64,000 bases of DNA, from the NCBI GenBank assembly GCA_039934035.1, contig JBDTMZ010000022.1, forward strand, positions 1-64,000. Direction: 5' to 3'. This stretch comes from Solibacter sp039934035 (lineage in GTDB: Bacteria; Acidobacteriota; Terriglobia; Bryobacterales; Bryobacteraceae). Of the stretch, positions 58,410-64,000 are shown piece after piece. The position numbers and the translations under genes are program-made. The notes under the pieces are model-generated. The model worked only from the letters and a program-made list of their open reading frames with translations, had not been told where the DNA came from and did no database searches. Position 1 is the first letter of the stretch. Every line of letters starts with the position of its first letter.

Positions 58410-59987
58410 TCAGGGCTTAGGTCTAAGTTCGTCCCGCACAGTGTCCCACTCGTAAAGGCACGAGGCGTTCTCTGCTTCGGGAGCGGGAATCGCTCCACTT
58501 TCGTGCTGCATCGCGACGCACTCGCTAAATCCGTTATTGAAAAACCACACTCCATTCAGCTTGCGGGGAAGGTCAGTAATCTGGATTCGGCCCGGATCAT
58601 TTGCGCATCGCGCGGCCGCGTAACAACTCGCCTGCGCGCGCTCTGAGGCGTGACGCCAGGCCCCTAAGTCGTGGCGGGTTGCAGCCCACGAAAAACAGCA
58701 CAACACCAAGACGGCCGCCCAGCGGATTCGGCCTCCCAGTTGGCCGGCGAGCGCTCCAAGGAGCAGGCAGAATCCCGCAAGGGGCAAATAGAGATACCGT
58801 GATTTCGTCAGATCGGGGCCGATGAGCAGCAGATGCAGCGGCGGCATTGCGCAGATCACAACCCAGCCCAGTGTGAAGGCAAGAAGGGAACGTGCCGGGC
58901 GCTGGCGGGTGAGATAGAACAAAACGGCCAGGAACAGGATACTCCCCAGCCCCAGTGCCCAACCCGGCCCCGTGCTCCAGTTAATGGGGAAAAAGAGGAT
59001 CGACCACAGGCGCCAGACCAATACCTTCATCGCGGTGAATGAGGTTATGGTGTAAACCGCCTCACCGCCGGCTGCATCGCGATAGCCACCGATGCCCCCA
59101 AACAGCATCCAGCGGTACATGAAGACGCACGCCGCGCAGATCCAGAAGGGGAGCAGCGCCCGAAACCTGTGCTTCCCATCCTCCACCAGTAGCACCCAAA
59201 GCGTGAGCAGCATCGGCAAGACGTAGGCCGATTCCTTGCTCAGCATCCCCAGGGTCATGGTTGCGAGCGATGCCGCACGCCAGAGCCAGACGTGGCCCTC
59301 CCCCTGCCAGGAGGAGACGAAACAAAACATCGAGGCCAGAACAAAAAACGTCGCCAACAGATCGAAGCGTGCGGTAATCCAGACCACCGCCTCCGGAGTA
59401 ATTCCGTGGCCCGCGAATAGCGCGGCGGCGGTCCAGGCCGCGAGGGTCGTCCATCCCAGGCGCAGTGCCAGAAGGTAGAGCAGTGCCGCGTTTAGTGCGT
59501 GGATAGCGAGGCTGATAAAGTGCCAGCGCAGGGGGCTGAAGCCCGCCCACCCGGAGGTAAGCGCGAACGAGACGTTCGTCACCGGGCGGAACCCGCCGTC
59601 CCCGCCGGCGGTGACGAACTGACGGAGGAACTCGTGGAAGTAAGTTCGCGAGTAGTGGATGAGAATGAAATCGTCCGACAGAAAGAAGGAGCCGGCCAGG
59701 TTCCAGAAGAGACAGGCGATCAGGATGAACAGTGCGGTGATCGGCAGCAGATGGCGGCGTGCGGGTGCGATTCCAGCCTCTGCCGGTAGCGGGTCTCCAG
59801 GACGGCTCGACAGAAGGAGTAGCAGGATGGCAGCCACACCGAAGCAACTGGCGGCGTTCAGGGGCGCGCGGATCGGATTCGCGGCGCGGCTGGGAGCGAC
59901 GAAAGTCCAGCCGGCCAGCGCTACGCCACTAATCGCTAGAGCCGCGGCCAGAATGCGGTGGGTCCAGCGAATCACGCTGGGAGGCAT
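58410..59987 (-). CDS. Polytopic membrane protein, glycosyltransferase-like
   Basis: A 525-residue membrane protein starting MPPSVIRWTHRILAAALAISGVAL (59987) with about 12 hydrophobic spans, including SLAIHALNAALLYLLALRL and LLFYLTRQR-type segments. It has a DD motif after the third span (GSFFLSDDFILIHY), reminiscent of PMT/ArnT-type glycosyltransferases, then a soluble tail (NDPGRIQITDLPRKLNGVWFF). Upstream in-frame ATGs are possible, but 59987 fits the first span. The gene is the only one inside the segment flanked by the 45-bp repeats and is oriented against its neighbours. Substrate unknown. Confidence 0.75.
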   Translation of the reverse strand: MPPSVIRWTHRILAAALAISGVALAGWTFVAPSRAANPIRAPLNAASCFGVAAILLLLLSSRPGDPLPAEAGIAPARRHLLPITALFILIACLFWNLAGSFFLSDDFILIHYSRTYFHEFLRQFVTAGGDGGFRPVTNVSFALTSGWAGFSPLRWHFISLAIHALNAALLYLLALRLGWTTLAAWTAAALFAGHGITPEAVVWITARFDLLATFFVLASMFCFVSSWQGEGHVWLWRAASLATMTLGMLSKESAYVLPMLLTLWVLLVEDGKHRFRALLPFWICAACVFMYRWMLFGGIGGYRDAAGGEAVYTITSFTAMKVLVWRLWSILFFPINWSTGPGWALGLGSILFLAVLFYLTRQRPARSLLAFTLGWVVICAMPPLHLLLIGPDLTKSRYLYLPLAGFCLLLGALAGQLGGRIRWAAVLVLCCFSWAATRHDLGAWRHASERAQASCYAAARCANDPGRIQITDLPRKLNGVWFFNNGFSECVAMQHESGAIPAPEAENASCLYEWDTVRDELRPKP

Positions 59988-60153
59988 CGGCCTCGACAAC
60001 CCTTTGAAATACCCGTGTTGAGAGATATGCTCCCGCGGATTATGTTGTGGGGTTTTATCAGGCATCACAGGGTGGGCATCATTCATTCTAGTCGCTGGCC
60101 GGGCGGTGGAGTCACGGGCGTTCTGTCTTTTGTGAGATACCGGCGCGCCGGCG

Positions 60154-60198
60154 GTGCGAATCTTGCGGATCGTTCGCAAAGGGGCATAACCAGGCGGC
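60154..60198 (+). repeat. 45-bp direct repeat, right copy
   Basis: Identical to 58318-58362. Here it is not coding; it lies just upstream of the permease ATG at 60219. It marks the right boundary of the inserted segment. Confidence 0.93.
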
Positions 60199-60218
60199 GG
60201 CAGGGCCGTCTATGCCTC

Positions 60219-62654
60219 ATGGGCAAACTGGCGCAGGACGTACGCTTCGCGTTGCGCATCTTCCAACGGGCTCCCGGCTTCGCGGTGGCGGCGGTGCTCA
60301 CGCTGGCGGTGGGAATCGGCGCCAATACCTCGATCTTCAGCGTGGCCAATGCGCTGCTCCTGCGCCCGCTGCCGTATAAAGATCCCAGCCGCCTGGTGCT
60401 GATCGATGCGCGGCGCAAGGGCTTGCCTAACGTGAGCCAGGGGCCGCTTTCCGTGCCTCGCTACGAACAGGTCGAGGCGCGGAACCGCAGCTTCCAATCC
60501 CTGGCCGCCTTCACCACGGAATTCTTCAACCTGACCGGCAAGGGCGATCCGGAACAGGTCACTTCGGCGCGCGTGTCCTGGCGTTTCTTCGATGTGCTCG
60601 GCGTGGCGCCATCCAAAGGCCGCGCCTTCCGCCCCGAAGAGGACAAGGCGGGCGGCGACCCGGTGGTGCTGATCTCCGATGCCCTCTGGCAGCGGCGCTT
60701 CCAGCGCGACCCGAACATTCTGGGACGCTCCGTCACCCTCGACACGAAAGACTACACGGTCATCGGTGTACTGCCTGCCGATTTCCGGTTCGCGGTCCTC
60801 GGCCCGGTGATTGACCTCGTAGCGCCCCGCGTCTTCGAATTGAATTCGCTGAGTCCCGGGATGGCGCAGGCTGGAGTGGGGTATCTGAATTTTGTGGCGC
60901 GCCTGAACCCGGGCGTCACCGTGAAGGCTGCCCAGGCGGATCTGGACCGGTTGTCGGCGCAATATCGCGCGGAGAATCCCAAGATGCCGGATTCCGACCC
61001 CGGCCTGGTGGTGCATGCCGGAAATTTGCAGGATGAAATGGTGTCGAGCATGCGCACCGCGGTCGTGGTGCTGTTTGCCAGCGTGTCCCTGGTGCTGCTG
61101 ATTGCGTGCGCGAACGTGGCCAGTCTGCTGCTGTCCCGGGCGTTGGGCCGCAAACGTGAGATTGCCGTGCGCATGGCGGTGGGCGCCACGCGCGGCGGCC
61201 TGGTACGGCAATTATTGACCGAGAGCCTGATGCTCGCCCTGATGGGCGGTACGCTGGGCGCGCTGTTCAGTCTGTGGGGAACGCACTCGCTGGCGCTGCT
61301 GGCGCAGGGCACACTGCCGCGAGCCTCGGAAATCAACGTGGACAGCGGCGTCCTTCTGTTCACTTTGGGGATTTCGGTCTTCGCAGGCTTCCTCTTCGGC
61401 TTGATACCCGCCCTTCAGGTGTCTCGGCCCGACCTCAACGGCGTGCTGCGCTCCCAGGGGCGCGGCTCCACCAGCGGACGCCGCCACAACCTGCTGCGCA
61501 ATCTGCTGGTGGTGTCGCAGGTCGCGCTCTCCACCGTGCTGCTGATTGGCGCCGGCTTGCTGCTGCGCAATTTCGTGCAGCTCAGCCAATCGAACCCCGG
61601 CTTCGATTCGCAGCGCCTGCTGACCATGAGCATCACCCTGCCCTCGGCGCGATATCCCGATGCGCCAAAGCGGATTGCGTTCTTCAACGAGTTGCTGCGG
61701 CAGGTGCGCGCGCTGCCCGGCGTTCGCGGTGCGGCCGGAACTACCTCGCTGCCGGTGAATCCCAGCCGCTTTTCGATGGCGCTGCCGGAAGGCCAGCCGA
61801 TGGTGCCGCTGGCCGAGCGTCCCATTTTCAATTTGCAGCAGGTGACACCCGGTTATGCCGCGGCGATGCGCGTGCCGCTGCGCGGCCGTGAGTTTACGGA
61901 CCGTGACGATACCCAGGCGCCGCGTGTGTTGATGGTTAATGAGGCCCTGGCGCGCCGCTACTGGCCGGGACAGAATGCGGTGGGCAAACACGTTCTGGTG
62001 GGGCGTGCGACCGCGCCGTCGGAGATTGTCGGCGTGCTGGGCGACATTCCGAATCAGGCGATCGGCACCGATCCGCAGCCGGAAATGTACCTGCCCTTCG
62101 CGCAGATTGCCTCGGCCACGCAGAATCTGGTAGTCCGCACGGCGGGCGATCCGCACAGTGCCATTGCGGCGGTGCGCGCGCGGGTGCTGGCGCTGGATCG
62201 CGATCAGCCCGTCACCGGAATTCTGAGCATGGAAGAAGTCCTGCAAACCGGGGCGGCGCAGCCGCGCTTTACCACCTACCTGCTGGCCGGATTATCGTTG
62301 ACGGCGTTCCTGCTGTCGATGGTGGGGATCTACGGCGTGATCGCGTACTCGGTGGCGGAGCGCACGCAGGAAATGGGCATTCGCATCGCGTTGGGCGCCG
62401 AATCGGGGGCGATCCTGCGCCTGGTGCTGGGACACGGCTTACTGCTCGCGGGAAGCGGGATTGCTGTCGGGCTCGCCGGCGCGTTCGGATTGACCCGCTT
62501 AATGGCGGGCCTGTTGTATCGCGTGAGCGTGACGGACCCCGTCACGTTCGTGGCGGGTCCGGCGGTGTTTGCGGTCGTGGCACTGGTGGCGAGTTACCTG
62601 CCGGCGCGCCGCGCCATGCGCGTGGACCCCGTGATTGCGCTGCGCGCGGATTGA
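60219..62654 (+). CDS. MacB-type ABC permease (acidobacterial orphan permease)
   Basis: An 811-residue protein without ATPase. It carries an N-terminal short anchor region (LAQDVRFALRIFQRAPGFAVAAVLTLAVGIGANTSIFSVANALLLRPLPY, read in two parts), a MacB periplasmic core domain, an FtsX-like permease segment near 310-440 (AVRMAVGATRGGLVRQLLTES), a second periplasmic domain and a second FtsX segment at the C-terminus (GIRIALGAESGAILRLVL), ending DPVIALRAD. This duplicated permease plan is typical of Acidobacteriota. Substrate unknown. The ATG at 60219 is the family start. Confidence 0.92.
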   Translation: MGKLAQDVRFALRIFQRAPGFAVAAVLTLAVGIGANTSIFSVANALLLRPLPYKDPSRLVLIDARRKGLPNVSQGPLSVPRYEQVEARNRSFQSLAAFTTEFFNLTGKGDPEQVTSARVSWRFFDVLGVAPSKGRAFRPEEDKAGGDPVVLISDALWQRRFQRDPNILGRSVTLDTKDYTVIGVLPADFRFAVLGPVIDLVAPRVFELNSLSPGMAQAGVGYLNFVARLNPGVTVKAAQADLDRLSAQYRAENPKMPDSDPGLVVHAGNLQDEMVSSMRTAVVVLFASVSLVLLIACANVASLLLSRALGRKREIAVRMAVGATRGGLVRQLLTESLMLALMGGTLGALFSLWGTHSLALLAQGTLPRASEINVDSGVLLFTLGISVFAGFLFGLIPALQVSRPDLNGVLRSQGRGSTSGRRHNLLRNLLVVSQVALSTVLLIGAGLLLRNFVQLSQSNPGFDSQRLLTMSITLPSARYPDAPKRIAFFNELLRQVRALPGVRGAAGTTSLPVNPSRFSMALPEGQPMVPLAERPIFNLQQVTPGYAAAMRVPLRGREFTDRDDTQAPRVLMVNEALARRYWPGQNAVGKHVLVGRATAPSEIVGVLGDIPNQAIGTDPQPEMYLPFAQIASATQNLVVRTAGDPHSAIAAVRARVLALDRDQPVTGILSMEEVLQTGAAQPRFTTYLLAGLSLTAFLLSMVGIYGVIAYSVAERTQEMGIRIALGAESGAILRLVLGHGLLLAGSGIAVGLAGAFGLTRLMAGLLYRVSVTDPVTFVAGPAVFAVVALVASYLPARRAMRVDPVIALRAD

Positions 62655-62772
62655 CGGATGGCGCGTCTGGCAGTCCGAGGATTATTCCGAATTCCACACG
62701 GTGCTTGAGTCGGCCAGCCCCTGCCTGCGCTAACCCCGCTTGATCGAAGCCTGAAATCGCGGCAGCTTCCCC

Positions 62773-63291
62773 TCACCGTAGAAGCTTCTCGATTGTCTTC
62801 ATTGGCAGAAACAAACGCTTTGGCGAATCCTGAAAGGGAATGAAATCGTAGTAAAGGTAGAATTGGCGTGCCCGTTCCTCCAGCGTATCGACCACGACGG
62901 CTATCGAGCCAATCGTGCTTGCATTTTCCAGGCTTCGTTTCAAAGCGTCGATCAGGAGAAATTCGCCGATACCTTGGCCCTGGCAGTTCTGCGCAACAGC
63001 CAGCCGGCCAATTAGTGTGGCCGGCAGGCGCGGATAACGAGGAAGTTTCTTCGCGATTTCGGGGGATAGATCTTCAACATCAATTACTTCTGCCGATAGC
63101 GTGTAATAGCCAAGGATGTGTGGGGAGACGTTATCTACCAGAACGAACGCAGCAGCAACCCTCCTCCTTACTTCGTGAATCGCCTGCTGCTGGAAATAGC
63201 GATCCAGGGCGTCGATTCCGCAGGAAAAGGAAATGACAGTATGGTGCTCCTCCAGCGTTTGCACCGAACGTGACAGGGTTTCCACGTTCAA
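62773..63291 (-). CDS. GNAT-family toxin, TacT-like
   Basis: A 172-residue GNAT acetyltransferase paired with an upstream RHH antitoxin. The acetyl-CoA loop is GRLAVAQNCQGQGIGEFLL (QGQGIG), and a conserved Tyr region FYLYYDFIPF matches the active-site Tyr of TacT/AtaT-type toxins, which acetylate charged tRNAs. The family start MNVETLSRSVQTLEEHHTVISFSCGIDALDRYFQQQA, in two parts, also fits. It begins 14 bases after the antitoxin stop on the minus strand. Toxin activity is inferred from family and pairing. Confidence 0.85.
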   Translation of the reverse strand: MNVETLSRSVQTLEEHHTVISFSCGIDALDRYFQQQAIHEVRRRVAAAFVLVDNVSPHILGYYTLSAEVIDVEDLSPEIAKKLPRYPRLPATLIGRLAVAQNCQGQGIGEFLLIDALKRSLENASTIGSIAVVVDTLEERARQFYLYYDFIPFQDSPKRLFLPMKTIEKLLR

Positions 63292-63305
63292 TAGAATAAC
63301 TGGCT

Positions 63306-63596
63306 TTAACCGCCGCTCACTTCTTTGTATCGTTTAGCTGCCGCTCTCAACTTCGGGGATGGCTCAGGCGCATTGAGGAGCGCGGAAACAAAGGCGTTGC
63401 GGTCGCTCACAGTCAATTTCATGGTTTGGTATTCTTCAATCACCTTTTTGGCTGCGGCTTGCGCACTTGTAATGAGAAATTCGCTCATAGTGCGACCCTC
63501 CAAATCTGCTGCTTCTTGAATCAGTTGTTTAACCTCAGGGCTGATACGGGCCTCAAGGCGTTCTAAGCGGCCTGGCACAATTGTAGGGATGAGCAT
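63306..63596 (-). CDS. DUF1778 ribbon-helix-helix antitoxin, TacA-like
   Basis: A 96-residue protein with a short N-terminus (MLIPTIVPGRLERLEARISPEVKQLIQEAADLEG, in two parts) and TMSEFLITSAQ, the DUF1778 ribbon-helix-helix signature, plus a helical C-terminus (ALLNAPEPSPKLRAAAKRYKEV) that would bind the toxin. Such antitoxins repress their own operon. Palindromes lie just upstream at 63620-63638 and 63657-63679. Confidence 0.88.
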   Translation of the reverse strand: MLIPTIVPGRLERLEARISPEVKQLIQEAADLEGRTMSEFLITSAQAAAKKVIEEYQTMKLTVSDRNAFVSALLNAPEPSPKLRAAAKRYKEVSGG

Positions 63597-63619
63597 AAAT
63601 CACCAAAGTTTCAAGATTC

Positions 63620-63679
63620 GTACGGCAAAAAGCCGTACAGCGTGTCCGTAGCTTTACTGTACGGCAGGTTGCCGTACAG
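63620..63679 (-). promoter_or_regulatory. Two palindromes upstream of the TacAT-like operon
   Basis: GTACGGC-AAAAA-GCCGTAC (63620-63638) and CTGTACGGCA-GGT-TGCCGTACAG (63657-63679) are perfect inverted repeats sharing a GTACGGC core, centred about 39 bases apart. The nearer one lies 23 bases before the antitoxin start. Operator sites for the RHH antitoxin are the likely role (inference). Confidence 0.6.
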
Positions 63680-63842
63680 AGCAAGTGCCATTTCAGCAAA
63701 CAGAGCTATGCCATTGGGTTTAAACAGAAAAATCACGTTTAGCCACTTCGGGGCCTTATCAGTTGGATGGCCGCGCTGGCCGCGCGCAGCTTGAGCATCC
63801 AATATGAGGCGTTGCGCTAAACTAAGAGCGAGGGCAGGCATC

Positions 63843-64000
63843 ATGGATGCATTGGCGGAGAAACTGGATGCTCGGCTGCGCGATTGGAAACCAGAGACTG
63901 CGGCAGAGGCTAGAGAGCGCATCGCCGAGGTGATAGAACTCGCCGATCACGACGTCCTTGACGTCCCGCGCTCGCGCGGCGCCGAACAGGAGGTTCTCGA
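63843..64000 (+). CDS. Hypothetical protein (N-terminal part)
   Basis: The open frame starts MDALAEKLDARLRDWKPETAAEARERIAEVIELADHD (two helices) and runs to the window end in frame. The composition resembles small helical proteins near toxin-antitoxin loci. No family can be named. GAGGGCAGGCATC precedes the ATG as a possible ribosome site. It diverges from the TacAT-like operon, whose palindromes lie between. Confidence 0.6.
   Translation, partial: MDALAEKLDARLRDWKPETAAEARERIAEVIELADHDVLDVPRSRGAEQEVL

Noticed and set aside
63611..63922. Minus-strand open frame of about 100 codons upstream of the antitoxin
   Set aside because: It runs through the two palindromes and overlaps the divergent gene start; no family pattern is seen.

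Overview
The window looks like a high-GC chromosome segment from an Acidobacteriota member of the Solibacteraceae/Bryobacter type. This is inferred from gene content: an Oar-like TonB receptor, an orphan duplicated MacB-type permease, DUF4159, DUF2911 and DUF1080-like proteins, many Tat-exported sugar oxidoreductases and isomerases, and a fused TrpE-TrpG. No 16S rRNA gene is present, so the assignment is an inference.

Layout. 0-1.6 kb: the end of secE, then nusG with an acidic repeat extension, rplK, a broken tRNA-Leu and an intact tRNA-Leu. rplA does not follow rplK. 1.7-6.7 kb: a membrane protein, a secreted repeat protein, two small unknowns, a parvulin-type isomerase and a BON-domain protein. 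6.8-12.8 kb: a compact five-gene type III-A CRISPR effector operon (cas10-csm2-csm3-csm4-csm5). Its Cas10 lacks the HD nuclease and the zinc-binding cysteines but keeps GGDD. Csm2 has an Arg/Gly/Asp-rich tail and Csm4 carries about 300 residues of Ala/Glu/Pro-rich insertion. No array, cas6, adaptation gene or csm6 is visible. 13-33 kb: a carbohydrate-catabolic region with an FG-GAP protein, an enolase-superfamily dehydratase, Tat-exported TIM-barrel isomerases and Gfo/Idh/MocA oxidoreductases, DUF362, methylmalonate-semialdehyde dehydrogenase, a three-gene gluconate-dehydrogenase-like complex ending in a nine-heme cytochrome, and a GH3 glucosidase. 33-47 kb: two TonB-dependent receptors, an SGNH hydrolase, a BNR-repeat protein, an esterase remnant, an ECF sigma/anti-sigma pair, DUF4159, and a HigBA-like pair with a truncated toxin. 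47-64 kb: another Tat-exported oxidoreductase, an ABC exporter, a HAD phosphatase, an SDR, a broken alpha/beta hydrolase, trpE-trpG, two membrane glycosyltransferase-like proteins, a cyclophilin, a MacB-like permease, and a TacAT-type toxin-antitoxin pair with palindromic operator candidates.

How the genes work together. The 15-33 kb block reads as import and oxidation of plant-type sugars or sugar acids: GH3 and BNR enzymes outside, TonB receptors in the outer membrane, Tat-exported isomerases and oxidoreductases in the periplasm, electrons passed to a multiheme cytochrome, and MmsA feeding propionyl/acetyl-CoA. Several genes are decaying (tRNA-Leu, an esterase, HigB, an alpha/beta hydrolase, one small gene). 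A 1.8-kb segment is bracketed by a 45-bp perfect direct repeat, pointing to recent insertion. The most unusual feature is the stripped-down, array-less csm operon with disordered additions. A parS-like 16-mer cluster at 23.7 kb is a second point of interest.
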